Shown: piece after piece, positions 1-9,173 of the stretch
How positions within the stretch are numbered: position 1 is the first letter of the stretch
Layout of the letters: the number at the start of each line of letters is the position of its first letter
Origin: DATDAH01 sp963725155
Lineage (GTDB): Bacteria > Actinomycetota > Acidimicrobiia > Acidimicrobiales > DATDAH01
Length of the DNA stretch: 64,000 nucleotides
Assembly: GCA_963725155.1 (NCBI GenBank)
Contig: CAVRXU010000002.1
Span: 930,001 to 994,000, forward strand
Direction of reading: 5' to 3'
Made by a program: the position numbers and the translations under genes
The notes under the pieces: model-generated
Told to the model about the DNA's origin: nothing
What the model saw: only the letters and a program-made list of their open reading frames with translations
Database searches by the model: none

Positions 1-28
1 CTAGCGTCGCCCTCTGAGGGGGATGGCC

Positions 29-1192
29 ATGACCGACCTGTTCGACCGTTTCGCCGTCATCGACGTCGACACCCACTTGACCGAGCCGCCCGACCTGTGG
101 ACGTCGCGGGTCCCCGCGGCCATGCAGGAGCAGGTGCCCCGGATCGTGCGCCGCGGCGACCTGGAGATGTGGGTGGCGGGCGACGAGTTCATCGGCGCCC
201 CCGGCGCCTATTCGATGGCCGGGTACGACGGGGTCATCCCCGACATGCCCAAGGACTTCACCGAGATCCCGCCGGCGGCCTACGACGCTGAGGCCCGGCT
301 GGCGTTCCTGGACCGCGAGGGGATCCAGGCCCAGGTCCTGTACCCCAACGTCGGAGGGTTCGGCAACGGCTTCTTCCTCCGCCTCGGCGACCGCGAGGTC
401 GTGGCCGCCAGCGTCCGGGCCTACAACGACTTCCTGACGGAGTGGTGCTCGGCCGCGCCGGATCGCCTCCTGCCGGTCATCGCCACCCCGTTCTGGGACC
501 TCGATTTCGCCGCGGCCGAGATCGAGCGGGCCGCGGCCATGGGCCACCGGGCCGTGAACATGTGCAGCCAGCCCCAGAACTACGACGAGCCCCCGCTGGG
601 GTCCACGCACTGGGACCCCATCTGGGCCGCAGCCCGCGACACCGGGCTGTCGGTCAGCTTCCACATCGGCGGCGGGGGCCTGGGCAGCCTCATGGACGAC
701 CTCGGGGGCATCGGCCTGCAGGCCAACCTCGGCAAGGAGTCGGCCATGCTCATCCTCGACAACATGCGGTGCCTGGGCGACCTGTTCTTCGGCGGCGTGT
801 GCCACCGCTTCCCCGAGGTCCGTTTCGTGTCGGTGGAGTCGGGTGTGGGCTGGTTGCCCGGCGTCCTCGAGGCCTTCGACTGGCAGTGGCGCAACGGCGG
901 CATCGGCGTCGAGCACCCCGAGTACGACCTGTTGCCGTCGGACTACTTCCGCCGGCAGGTGTACGCCTGCTTCTGGTTCGAACGCTCGGCCGCCCTCGGA
1001 GCCATCGAGCGCTACCCGGACAACATCCTCTACGAGACCGACTTCCCGCACCCGACCTGCCAGCACCCCGGTCCCCGCACGCCGGCCCAGCGCCCCCGCG
1101 ACTACGCGACCGAGGCCCTCGGTGGGTTGGACGACGAGGTCCTGGCCAAGGTCCTCCACCACAACGCCGCCGCCCTCTACGGCCTGACGTGA
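29..1192 (+). CDS. Amidohydrolase family 2 protein (TIM-barrel metal hydrolase)
   Basis: Predicted cytosolic metal-dependent hydrolase or decarboxylase of the amidohydrolase-2 family, 387 aa. The N-terminal D-x-H-x-x-E-P metal motif is at residues 14-19, and the family's C-terminal ETDFPHP stretch is at about 336-342. The substrate is unknown; relatives act on carboxymuconate semialdehydes and related acids. Two in-frame ATGs occur, at 23 and 29. The purine run GAGGGGG at 16-22 gives normal spacing only to the one at 29. A TAGCGT box at 2-7 could be its -10. It is the first gene of a seven-gene plus-strand operon and its stop overlaps the next start (GTGA). A paralogue lies at 52753. Confidence 0.85.
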   Translation: MTDLFDRFAVIDVDTHLTEPPDLWTSRVPAAMQEQVPRIVRRGDLEMWVAGDEFIGAPGAYSMAGYDGVIPDMPKDFTEIPPAAYDAEARLAFLDREGIQAQVLYPNVGGFGNGFFLRLGDREVVAASVRAYNDFLTEWCSAAPDRLLPVIATPFWDLDFAAAEIERAAAMGHRAVNMCSQPQNYDEPPLGSTHWDPIWAAARDTGLSVSFHIGGGGLGSLMDDLGGIGLQANLGKESAMLILDNMRCLGDLFFGGVCHRFPEVRFVSVESGVGWLPGVLEAFDWQWRNGGIGVEHPEYDLLPSDYFRRQVYACFWFERSAALGAIERYPDNILYETDFPHPTCQHPGPRTPAQRPRDYATEALGGLDDEVLAKVLHHNAAALYGLT

Positions 1193-3489
1193 CCGAGGGA
1201 TGGCTGACGGGCCACCGGGTCGTCGACCTCTCCACCTCGATCGCCGGGGCCTACGCCACCAAGCTCCTGGCCGACGCCGGGGCCGAGGTCGTCCTGGTGG
1301 AAGGGCCCGAAGGGCATCCGCTGCGGCGATGGTCGGCGTCGGGCTCGCCGACCGGAGAAGGCGGACCGCTGTTCCGCTTCCTGTCGGCCGGGAAGGCGTC
1401 GGTGGTGGCCGACGGTGAGGCGTTCGCCGAACTCCTGGCCGGCAGTCGGCTGGTGGTGGAGAGCGCCCACCGGGCCTTCGACCTCGACGCCGCCCGGGAC
1501 CAGGGCACCGCCGTCTGCTCGGTGACGCCCTACGGCCGCACCGGCCCGTGGGCGGGGCGGCCGGCCACCGACTTCATCATCCAGGCCGAGTCCGGCTCCA
1601 TCGCCTTTCGGGGCCGCCGGGACCAGCCGCCGGTCGCCGCGGGCGGGCGGCTGGCCGAATGGGTGACCGGGGCCTACGCCGCCGTGGCCGCTCTGGCCGC
1701 GCGGCCCGGCGAGCACGTCGACGTGTCCGAGCTGGAGACGATGACGTTGGCGGGGAGCTTGTTCCTCGATCTGATGTGGAGCCTGATCGGCATCGAGGCC
1801 GCCGGCCCCGCCCGCTCGTTGGAGGTCCCTTCGATCGAGCCCACCCTCGACGGCTGGGTCGGCTTCAACACCAACACCCGCCAGCAGTTCGACGACTTCC
1901 TCGTCCTCATCGAGCGCCCCGACCTGCTCGGTGACCCCGACTGGATCAGCGTCGCGGCCCGCGCCGCCCGCATGGACGAGTGGAACGCCATCGTCCAGCC
2001 CTGGACCAGCCGCCACACGACGGCCGACATCGTCGAGCGGGCCGCGGCCCTGCGCATCCCCGTGGCCCCGGTCATGAGCGGCCGGGGGGTGATCGACATC
2101 GACCACTTCGTGGCGCGGGGCGTCTTCGTGGAGGACGCCACCGGCTCGTTCCACCAGCCCCGCAGCCCCTACGCCCTCGACGGCGTCCGCGCCGACACCA
2201 CCCGCCCCGCCCCCGCCCTCGGCGCCACCCCACCCCCGTTCTGGAACCTGGATCTCGCGGTGGGGGACGAGTTTCAGGTTCCAGAGCGGTCGGGGGCGGG
2301 GTTGCCGCTGGACGGGGTGCGGGTGATCGATGCCACGGCGTGGTGGGCGGGGCCGGAGGCGGGACGGCTGCTGGCCCTGCTGGGGGCCGATGTCCTGCAT
2401 CTCGAGGCCACCCGCCAGCCGGATGGCATGCGCATGGCCGGTGGCCTCTTCGTCGACCAGCCCCGGTGGTGGGAGCGCTCGGCCATCGCCCTCTCGGCCA
2501 ACTCCGGCAAGCGGGGCATCACCCTCGACCTCACGACCGACGACGGGCGGGCGCTGCTCGACCGCCTGTTGGCCGACGCCGACGTCCTGCTGGAGAACTT
2601 CAGCCCCCGGGTGGCCGAGCGCTTCGCCCTCACCCCTGAGCGCCTCCACGCCCTCAACCCCCGGCTGGTGCTCTGCCGGATGCCGGCCTTCGGCCTCGAC
2701 GGCCCGTGGCGGGACCGGGTCGGCTTCGCCCAGACGATGGAGCAGGTCACCGGCATGGCCTGGATCACCGGTCACGTCGACGATCAGCCCCGCATCCCCC
2801 GGGGCCCTTGTGACCCGCTGGCGGGCGCCCACGCCGCCTTCGCGGTCCTCGTCGCCCTGCGGGACCGGGAGCGCACCGGCACCGGGGCCTTCATCGAGTC
2901 CACGATGGTGGAGGCCGCCCTCAACATCGCGGCCGAGCAGGTCATCGAGTGGACGGCCAACGGCGTCGAGCTCGGCCGCATGGGCAACCGGGCGCCCGGG
3001 TTCTCGCCCCAGGGCCTGTATCCCTGCGCCGGCGACGAGCAGTGGCTGGCGGTCTCGGTGGCCACCGACGAGCAGTGGGCTGCGCTGGTCACCGTCGCCG
3101 GCCTCACCGCGGATCGGGACGACGAAGAGGCGGTCGACGCCGAGCTGGCGGCCTGGGCCGCCGACCGTGAGCTCGGACCGACCGTGGACCAGCTGATCGC
3201 CGCCGGGGTCCCGGCCGGTGCGGCTCGGGACCCCCGCACGATCGCCACCCACCCCCAGCTCGCGGCCCGAGGGTTCTTCGAGGAGCTGGACCACCCGGTG
3301 TGCGGGTCGAAGTACTTCGCGGGCCTGCCCTTCCGTTTCGCCTCCGTGGACCGCTGGCTGAGCCGCCCCGCGCCCACGATGGGCGAGCACGACCACGAGG
3401 TCCTCGGCGGCGAGCTGGGGTTGAGCGACGACGAGCTGGCCCGCTTGGCCTCCGCCGGAGTAATCGGCACCGCACCGTCGGGACTATGA
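1189..3489 (+). CDS. Tandem two-domain CaiB/BaiF family CoA-transferase
   Basis: Predicted class III CoA-transferase of 766 aa with two CaiB/BaiF modules in one chain (about 1-375 and 385-766); most family members are about 400 aa. Each module opens with the family's V-(I/V)-D nucleotide-fold start and an L-L-A-x-x-G-A-(E/D)-V segment. In formyl-CoA transferases the catalytic Asp precedes an xxxGAH/Y segment. Module 2 keeps it (Asp542, CDPLAGAH), while module 1 has Glu157 (AEWVTGAY). Only module 2 therefore looks classically equipped. The GTG start overlaps the upstream stop by 4 nt, implying translational coupling. The open frame extends upstream to 442, but that part is antisense-like shadow of the first gene. 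It probably activates the acid made or used by its neighbours. Confidence 0.87.
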   Translation: MTEGWLTGHRVVDLSTSIAGAYATKLLADAGAEVVLVEGPEGHPLRRWSASGSPTGEGGPLFRFLSAGKASVVADGEAFAELLAGSRLVVESAHRAFDLDAARDQGTAVCSVTPYGRTGPWAGRPATDFIIQAESGSIAFRGRRDQPPVAAGGRLAEWVTGAYAAVAALAARPGEHVDVSELETMTLAGSLFLDLMWSLIGIEAAGPARSLEVPSIEPTLDGWVGFNTNTRQQFDDFLVLIERPDLLGDPDWISVAARAARMDEWNAIVQPWTSRHTTADIVERAAALRIPVAPVMSGRGVIDIDHFVARGVFVEDATGSFHQPRSPYALDGVRADTTRPAPALGATPPPFWNLDLAVGDEFQVPERSGAGLPLDGVRVIDATAWWAGPEAGRLLALLGADVLHLEATRQPDGMRMAGGLFVDQPRWWERSAIALSANSGKRGITLDLTTDDGRALLDRLLADADVLLENFSPRVAERFALTPERLHALNPRLVLCRMPAFGLDGPWRDRVGFAQTMEQVTGMAWITGHVDDQPRIPRGPCDPLAGAHAAFAVLVALRDRERTGTGAFIESTMVEAALNIAAEQVIEWTANGVELGRMGNRAPGFSPQGLYPCAGDEQWLAVSVATDEQWAALVTVAGLTADRDDEEAVDAELAAWAADRELGPTVDQLIAAGVPAGAARDPRTIATHPQLAARGFFEELDHPVCGSKYFAGLPFRFASVDRWLSRPAPTMGEHDHEVLGGELGLSDDELARLASAGVIGTAPSGL

Positions 3490-3496
3490 AAGGGCC

Positions 3497-5071
3497 GTGA
3501 GCCATCAGCTGGCCGATCTGTGGGAAGGCGTGGTCGACGAGTTGGGCGACGAGCGCGAGGCCGTCGTCGTCCGCAGCGAGGCCGACGGCGACCGCCGCCT
3601 GACCCACGCCGCCCTCGACGCCCGGGCCAACCGCCTCGCCCACCACCTGCAGGACTGCGGGGTCGGCGTGGGCTCGACCATCGGCTGCCACCTGCACAAC
3701 GGCACCGAGTACATCGAGGCCGTGCTCGCCGCCTTCAAGCTGCGGGCGATCCCGATCAACCTCAACCACCGCTACATGGCCGACGAGCTGCGCTACCACT
3801 TCGAGGACGCCTCCCCCGTGGTGGTCATCACCGAGCCCGATCTCGTCGAGCGGGTGAACGACGCCGGCCCGCCGCCCCACGTGCTGGTCCGGGGCGACGA
3901 GTACGAGGCCGCGTTGGCCGCGGCGTCACCCGAGCGCATCGAGGTCCCCGACCGCAGCGACGACGACATCTACGTCCTCTACACCGGTGGCACCACGGGC
4001 CTGCCCAAGGGCGTCATGTGGCGCCACCAGGACCTGTTCTTCGGGGTGATCGGCGGGGCGGGCGTGCCCCGTCGGGGCATCCCCCGCCTCGACGACCCGG
4101 CCGACATCGGCGCCTGGGCCCGGACGGGGACCGGCGTCGACCGGCGCATGCCCCTGGCCCCGCTGATGCACGGCTTGGCCCAGTGGGCGGCCTTCACCGC
4201 CCTCTACACCGGCGGGACGCTGGTGCTCGACGGCGACCGGTCCTTCGACGCCGCCCGGGCCCTGGCCCTCATCACCGAGGAGCGGGTGCAGCTCATCCAG
4301 CTGGTGGGCGACGTCCTCGCCCTCCGCCTGGCCGAGGAGCTGCGCCACCACGGTGACCGCTACGACCTGTCCGAGCTGCAGATGATCGCTTCGTCCGGCG
4401 CTGTCCTGTCGCCGTCGGTCCAAGAAGACCTGCGCCGGTTGGTTCCCAGCGCTCGGGTGACCAATCGCTTCGGTGCCTCCGAGACCGGACCCCAGGGCCG
4501 AGTGGCCCACGACAAGGGTGAGGAGTCACCCCGGCTGATCGCAGACGGCGACACGGCCGTGCTCGACGAGGACTTCCGGCCGGTGGGCCCCGGCGGCGCC
4601 GGCCTGCTGGCTCGGACCGGGGCCATCCCCCTGGGCTACTGGGGCGACCCCGAGAAGACGGCGCGGACCTTCCCGGTGATCGACGGCGTGCGCTGGTCGG
4701 TCCCCGGCGACCGGGCCCGGGTGGAGGAGGACGGATCGATCGTCGTCCTCGGCCGGGGGACCGTGGTCATCAACTCGGGAGGCGAGAAGATCTTCCCGGA
4801 GGAGGTGGAGACCACGCTCAAGGCGCACCCTGCGGTGTTCGACGCCATCGTGGTCGGGGTGCCCGACGAGGCCTACGGGCAGCGGGTGGCGGCCGTGGTC
4901 CAGCTCCGGGAGGGAGCCGACGAACCTCCGTTGGCGGAGTTGCAGGCCCACGCCCGCGAGCGCATCGCGGGCTACAAGGTGCCCCGGCAGGTGACCGTGG
5001 TCGATGCGGTGCAACGCACGGCGGTGGGCAAGGCCGACTACACCTGGGCCAAGGAGGTCGCGAATGGCTGA
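3497..5071 (+). CDS. Acyl-CoA synthetase (AMP-forming, FadD-like)
   Basis: ATP-dependent acyl-CoA ligase of the ANL superfamily, 524 aa. It shows the phosphate-binding loop YTGGTTGLPKG (162-172) followed by VMWR, the A5-type segment FGASETG, the hinge region GRGTVVINSGGEKI, and the catalytic C-terminal lysine in AVGK (Lys512). The GVMWR sequence after the loop resembles actinobacterial FadD ligases acting on steroid or long-chain acids, but this is only suggestive. The GTG start follows the CoA-transferase stop by 7 nt. With the second ligase next door, it marks this operon as degradation of one or more carboxylic acids. Confidence 0.9.
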   Translation: MSHQLADLWEGVVDELGDEREAVVVRSEADGDRRLTHAALDARANRLAHHLQDCGVGVGSTIGCHLHNGTEYIEAVLAAFKLRAIPINLNHRYMADELRYHFEDASPVVVITEPDLVERVNDAGPPPHVLVRGDEYEAALAAASPERIEVPDRSDDDIYVLYTGGTTGLPKGVMWRHQDLFFGVIGGAGVPRRGIPRLDDPADIGAWARTGTGVDRRMPLAPLMHGLAQWAAFTALYTGGTLVLDGDRSFDAARALALITEERVQLIQLVGDVLALRLAEELRHHGDRYDLSELQMIASSGAVLSPSVQEDLRRLVPSARVTNRFGASETGPQGRVAHDKGEESPRLIADGDTAVLDEDFRPVGPGGAGLLARTGAIPLGYWGDPEKTARTFPVIDGVRWSVPGDRARVEEDGSIVVLGRGTVVINSGGEKIFPEEVETTLKAHPAVFDAIVVGVPDEAYGQRVAAVVQLREGADEPPLAELQAHARERIAGYKVPRQVTVVDAVQRTAVGKADYTWAKEVANG

Positions 5072-5167
5072 CGACCCGGCCGCCCTCAGCCCATCCCGAG
5101 ATTGCGTCAGTTGGTCATGCACGGCGTGTCCGGGTGACCCAAGATCGTCAGAACCGGGGAGCTGACC

Positions 5168-6628
5168 GTGAACTTGATGATGTTGTTGGAGATGGCGACG
5201 CAGGTGGCGGGGGAGCGGGTGGCGTTCGGCCCGGCCGAGGGCGGGCTCACCTACCAGCAGCTCTTCGACCGGGCCGGCGGCGCGGCCCGCCGCCTCCAGG
5301 AGGACGATGTCGGCACGCTGGCCTTCGTCGGGACCGCCACCGACGCCTTCCCGACTGCGGTGTTCGCCGCGGCATGGGCCGGCGTCCCGCTGGCGCCCCT
5401 CAACTACCGCCTCAGCGACGCGCAGCTGACCGCCCTCCTCGCCCGGCTGGACCGGCCGAAGATCGTGGCCGACCGCGAGTTCGTCGAGCGGCTCCGGGCG
5501 CTCGGAGCCGAGTCGGAGCCGGCCGACGACTGGGTCGCCGGGGCCGAGGCCACCGAAGCCGCCGACCCTTGGGCCATGGACCCGACGGCGGTGGCGCTGC
5601 TCCTCTTCACCAGCGGGACGACCGCCGAGCCCAAGGCCGCCGTCCTCCGCCAGGAGCACCTCTGTTCGTACGTGCTCGGCTCGGTGGAGTTCGCGTCGGC
5701 CGACGAGACGGCGGCGGCGCTGGTCAGCGTGCCGCCGTACCACATCGCCGGCGTGTCCAACGTGGTGTCGAACGTGTACTCGAACCGCCGGGTGGTCCTC
5801 CTGCCGCAGTTCGACCCCGCGGTCTGGCTGGCCACCGCGAGGGCCGAAGCCGTGACCCACGCCTTGGTCGTGCCCACCATGCTGGCCCGGGTCGTCGACC
5901 ATCTCGACGGCCGGCCCGCGGACCTGCCCGCGCTGCGGTCGCTGGCGTACGGCGGGGCTCCCATGCCGGTGACCGTGCTGGAGCGGGCGCTGGCGGCGTT
6001 CGGCGACACCGACTTCGTCAACGCCTACGGCCTGACCGAGACCTCGTCGACCATCGCCGTGCTCGGCCCGGACGACCACCGCACCGCAATGGCGTCGGAC
6101 GATCCGGCCGTCCGGGCCCGCCTCGGCTCCGCCGGCCGCCTCCTGCCCACCATCGAGGCCGAGATCCGGGACGGCCTCCTCTGGGTGCGGGGGGAGCAGG
6201 TGTCGGGCGAGTACGCCGGCCTCGATTCGGTCCTCGACGACGAGGGCTGGTTCCCGACGGGCGACGTGGCCCACATCGACGGTGAGGGCTTCCTCTTCAT
6301 CGAGGGTCGCGCCGACGACACGATCATCCGGGGCGGGGAGAACATCGCCCCGGCGGAGATCGAGACCGTCCTCCTCCGCCACGACGCCGTCGCCCAGTGT
6401 GCGGTCGTCGGCATCCCCGACGACGAGTGGGGGCAGCGCATCGCCGCCGTCGTCGTCACGACGACCGACGCCGACGCCGATGCCTCCGAGTTGCAGGCCT
6501 GGTGCCGGGAGCACCTCCGGGGGTCCAAGACCCCCGACCGCATCGAGTTCCGGACCGAACTGCCCTACACCGACACCGGCAAGCTCCTCCGCCGCACGCT
6601 GCGCGCCGAGCTGGTCGCGGGCGACTAG
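5168..6628 (+). CDS. Second AMP-dependent acyl-CoA ligase
   Basis: Second ANL-superfamily ligase in the operon, 486 aa, clearly different from the first. Motifs: FTSGTTAEPKAAV (phosphate loop, Thr148-Lys156), NAYGLTETSS, TGD in WFPTGDVAHIDGEGF, GRADDTIIRGGENIAPAEIE and the C-terminal TGK (Lys472). The GTG start is preceded by GGGGAG at 5156-5161. The 96 nt upstream hold only a short unsupported frame. Substrate unknown; two ligases in one operon suggest sequential intermediates or a pair of substrates. Confidence 0.9.
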   Translation: MNLMMLLEMATQVAGERVAFGPAEGGLTYQQLFDRAGGAARRLQEDDVGTLAFVGTATDAFPTAVFAAAWAGVPLAPLNYRLSDAQLTALLARLDRPKIVADREFVERLRALGAESEPADDWVAGAEATEAADPWAMDPTAVALLLFTSGTTAEPKAAVLRQEHLCSYVLGSVEFASADETAAALVSVPPYHIAGVSNVVSNVYSNRRVVLLPQFDPAVWLATARAEAVTHALVVPTMLARVVDHLDGRPADLPALRSLAYGGAPMPVTVLERALAAFGDTDFVNAYGLTETSSTIAVLGPDDHRTAMASDDPAVRARLGSAGRLLPTIEAEIRDGLLWVRGEQVSGEYAGLDSVLDDEGWFPTGDVAHIDGEGFLFIEGRADDTIIRGGENIAPAEIETVLLRHDAVAQCAVVGIPDDEWGQRIAAVVVTTTDADADASELQAWCREHLRGSKTPDRIEFRTELPYTDTGKLLRRTLRAELVAGD

Positions 6629-6657
6629 AAATCGGGCCCGACCGACAGGAGACGGCG

Positions 6658-6984
6658 ATGTCCAGTGAAGTGACCAAGGCGATCCTCGACCACCACAACG
6701 CAATGCTCGACGCCGGTGACGTCGACGGCCTCATGACGGACTACACCGCCGACGCCGTCTTCGTGAGCAACCTCGGGGGCGTGGTCTCAGGTCTCGACGC
6801 CATCCGCGGGATCTTCGCCGCCACCTCCGGCGGCATCGCCGGCCTCGAGCCGGGGGTCGAGCACGTCGACGGCGACATCGCCTACATCACGTGGACGGCC
6901 GACGGCATCCCCTTCGGCACCGACACCTTCGTCATCCGCGACGGAAAGATCGCCGTGCAGACGGTGGCCCTGCACTTCGGCTGA
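6658..6984 (+). CDS. SnoaL/NTF2-like small protein
   Basis: Protein of 108 aa with the cone-shaped NTF2/SnoaL fold pattern: an N-terminal helix ending AMLDAGDVDGLMTDYTADAVFV, then strands ending in FVIRDGKIAVQTVALHFG, typical of SgcJ/EcaC-type members. The ATG at 6658 is preceded by ACAGGAGA (6645-6652), a good ribosome site, which rules out the longer frame reaching back to 6397. It lies 29 nt after the second ligase in the same operon. Members are isomerases, hydrolases or non-catalytic ligand-binding proteins; the function here is not determined. Confidence 0.8.
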   Translation: MSSEVTKAILDHHNAMLDAGDVDGLMTDYTADAVFVSNLGGVVSGLDAIRGIFAATSGGIAGLEPGVEHVDGDIAYITWTADGIPFGTDTFVIRDGKIAVQTVALHFG

Positions 6985-7032
6985 GACAGCGTCGCCGTCA
7001 GCCGGGCGCCGCCGGCTCGGTCAAGATGGGGC

Positions 7033-8148
7033 ATGCTCTCGAAGCTCGACGACTACCCGGTGCACCAGACGGTCCTGCCGCTGGCCGTCCCCGACACCTC
7101 CGACCGGCACAGCTACGACCGGTACTGGTTCAACGGCTATGACCGGGACGGCGAGTTCTACTTCGGCATCGCAATGTGCCGGTACCCGAACCTGGGGATC
7201 CTGGACTGTGCGTTCTCCATCGTCCGGGGCGGCGAGCAGCACTCGTTCCACGGCTCCCGCCGGATGCCGCTGGAGCCCACCGACCTGACGGTCGGCCCGT
7301 TCGAGCTCCAGATCCTGGAGCCCATGGGCCGGACCCGCCTCGTGCTCGACGACAACGAGACCGGGATCGCGGTCGACCTCACCCTCACCCCCCGGACGGC
7401 GGCCGTGGAGGAGGGGCGCCAGACCCTGATCCGCGACGACCGGGTGGTGCTCGACTCGACCCGCTTCGCCCAGTGGGGTCACTGGGAGGGCGAGATCTCC
7501 TACGCCGGCGAGACCCTGAAGGTCGACCCGGCCACGACGCCGGGCACCAAGGATCGCTCCTGGGGCGTTCGCCCGGTCGGCGACCCGGCCCCGCCGGGGG
7601 CGCCCTCCCTGAACTTCACCGGGATCTTCTTCCTGTGGGCACCGATCCACTGGGAGGACCGGTGCACGCACTTCCTCGTCTTCGAGGAGCCGGACGGTCG
7701 CCAATGGCACACCGACGCCATGATCGTCCCTGTGCACGACGGCTCGACCCCGCCCGTCGTGGACCCCGAGGTCCGGATCCTCCCCGGGGCCACCCACGAG
7801 CTGGTCTACGAGCCCGGCACCCGGCGCATGAAGGAGGGCCGGCTGGCCCTGGTCGACCACGACGGCGCCCGCTTCGAGATCGACATCGAGCCCCTCATCT
7901 GCTTCCGCATGAAGGGCATCGGCTACACCCACGCCGTCTGGGGCCACGGCATGTGGAAGGGCGACCTGGCCATCGCCGGCGAGTCCTGGCGGGAGGAGGA
8001 CCTCGATCCCATGGCCTACGACAACCAGCACATCCAGCAGGTCGTCCGGGCCCGGCACGGTGACCAGGTGGGTGTCGGCGTCCTCGAACAACTCGCCTTC
8101 GGCCCCCACCACCGGTACGGCTTCACGGACATCCTCGACCCGGCGTGA
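7033..8148 (+). CDS. Conserved hypothetical protein, CrtC/AttH-like beta-rich fold suspected
   Basis: Protein of 371 aa with no motif that fixes an activity. It is rich in Trp, Tyr and beta-type sequence, with no signal peptide or membrane segment. The central KDRSWGVRPVG stretch and repeated W-G-H-W / W-G-H-G-M-W patterns recall the lipocalin-like hydroxyneurosporene synthase/AttH group and DUF7064-type proteins that sit beside lipid genes in actinobacteria; this is inference from pattern memory. The start codon has only a weak upstream purine run (GGGG). It lies inside the operon and its stop overlaps the Rieske start (GTGA), so the two products may cooperate. Confidence 0.7.
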   Translation: MLSKLDDYPVHQTVLPLAVPDTSDRHSYDRYWFNGYDRDGEFYFGIAMCRYPNLGILDCAFSIVRGGEQHSFHGSRRMPLEPTDLTVGPFELQILEPMGRTRLVLDDNETGIAVDLTLTPRTAAVEEGRQTLIRDDRVVLDSTRFAQWGHWEGEISYAGETLKVDPATTPGTKDRSWGVRPVGDPAPPGAPSLNFTGIFFLWAPIHWEDRCTHFLVFEEPDGRQWHTDAMIVPVHDGSTPPVVDPEVRILPGATHELVYEPGTRRMKEGRLALVDHDGARFEIDIEPLICFRMKGIGYTHAVWGHGMWKGDLAIAGESWREEDLDPMAYDNQHIQQVVRARHGDQVGVGVLEQLAFGPHHRYGFTDILDPA

Positions 8149-9086
8149 GTCGCTTCCCGTTCCCCCTGCCGTTCGGCTGGTTCAAGGTCGCCGAGCCCGA
8201 CGAGGTCCCGGCGGGCGAGATCGTCACCCGGCGCTACTTCGGCACCGAGCTCGTGCTCTGGCGGGACGACGAGGGGACGCTGCACGCCCACGAGGCCTAC
8301 TGCTCGCACCTCGGCGCCCACCTCGGGGACGGGACGTTGACCGACGGCTGTCTGCGGTGCCCCTTCCACGGTTGGACCTGGGACGGCGACGGCCGCAACG
8401 TGGCCATCCCCTACGCCGACCGACCCAACCCCAAGGCCCGGCTGCGGGGCTACCCGGTGACCGAGGCCAACGGCATCGTGTTCGCCTGGTACCACCCCGA
8501 CCCCGGCCAGGCCCCCCTCTACGAGGTCTTCGCCGTCGAGGAGACCGAGGACCCCGCCTACGCCCTGCACTCGACCCACACCTTCGGAGTGGGCACCTGC
8601 CTGCAGGAGATGGCCGAGAACGGCTACGACGCCGGTCACTTCGAGGCCGTCCACTCCCACCCCCGAGCGGGGGTCATCGAGGAGGTGTCCCTCGACGGCT
8701 TCGAGCGGGTCATGCGCTCGAGCCAGGAGTTCCCGTCGAAATCGGGTCAGCCCCGGCCCGGCCGCATCGACGTCTTCGGCCGGGGCCCGGGTTTCGCCGT
8801 GACCCGGTACCAGGGCCCGATCACCGCCGCCCTGGTGGCGGCGTCGACGCCGATCGACGAGGAACACACCCAGCTCTGGTTCCACTTCTACCTGAAGGAC
8901 CCCGATGACGAGCGGGCCGCCCGCGTGGCCGAGGCGTTCGTGTCCTCGGTCAGCCGCGAGGTCACCCAGGACATCCCCATCTGGGAGCGGAAGCGCTATG
9001 TCCCCCGCCCGCAGCTGGCCCCGGGCGAGGCCCCCATCCTCGAGTTCCGCCGCTGGTTCGCCCAGTTCTACGCCGAGATGTCGTGA
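8145..9086 (+). CDS. Rieske non-haem iron oxygenase, alpha subunit
   Basis: Oxygenase component of 313 aa. The Rieske 2Fe-2S ligands are C53-x-H55 and C72-x2-H75. The mononuclear iron site is visible as N159-x2-D162-x2-H165-x4-H170. The arrangement resembles KshA-type 3-ketosteroid 9-alpha-hydroxylases and related oxygenases, but it is shorter than KshA (about 380 aa), so the substrate is open. It needs a reductase, which is not in this operon; the NuoF-like flavoprotein that converges on it is a conceivable but unproven partner. Start GTG overlaps the previous stop. Last gene of the operon. Confidence 0.9.
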   Translation: MSRFPFPLPFGWFKVAEPDEVPAGEIVTRRYFGTELVLWRDDEGTLHAHEAYCSHLGAHLGDGTLTDGCLRCPFHGWTWDGDGRNVAIPYADRPNPKARLRGYPVTEANGIVFAWYHPDPGQAPLYEVFAVEETEDPAYALHSTHTFGVGTCLQEMAENGYDAGHFEAVHSHPRAGVIEEVSLDGFERVMRSSQEFPSKSGQPRPGRIDVFGRGPGFAVTRYQGPITAALVAASTPIDEEHTQLWFHFYLKDPDDERAARVAEAFVSSVSREVTQDIPIWERKRYVPRPQLAPGEAPILEFRRWFAQFYAEMS

Positions 9087-9173
9087 CATTTGCTCGCCTC
9101 CGGCTCGCCGGCTCCGCCGATCTCGCCGGTCGTCGGAGCAGCTCTGCTCCGCGCCGCAGCCCGAGTACCGGCT
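9087..9173. repeat. Intergenic GC-rich repeat with hairpin between convergent genes
   Basis: The 87 nt between the convergent Rieske and NuoF-like genes begin at the stop codon with TGACATTTGCTCGCC, and are made of CTCCGGCTCG-type sequence that recurs downstream of other stops (27405-27532, 54779-54926). CGGAGCAG at 9134-9141 and CTGCTCCG at 9144-9151 form an inverted repeat that could terminate both transcripts. No U-tract is present. Confidence 0.45.

Noticed and set aside
442..1188. Upstream extension of the CoA-transferase frame
   Set aside because: It overlaps the amidohydrolase gene in another frame and is Arg/Pro-rich; the GTGA overlap at 1189 is a normal operon start.
1177..3396. 739-codon minus-strand frame opposite the CoA-transferase
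   Set aside because: Composition (Arg, Gly, Val, His) is that of an antisense shadow and no domain is recognisable.
5064..5165. 33-aa frame starting MADDPAALSPS between the two acyl-CoA ligases
   Set aside because: No ribosome site of its own, Cys/Ser-rich filler-like composition, no conservation evidence; could be a remnant but cannot be supported.
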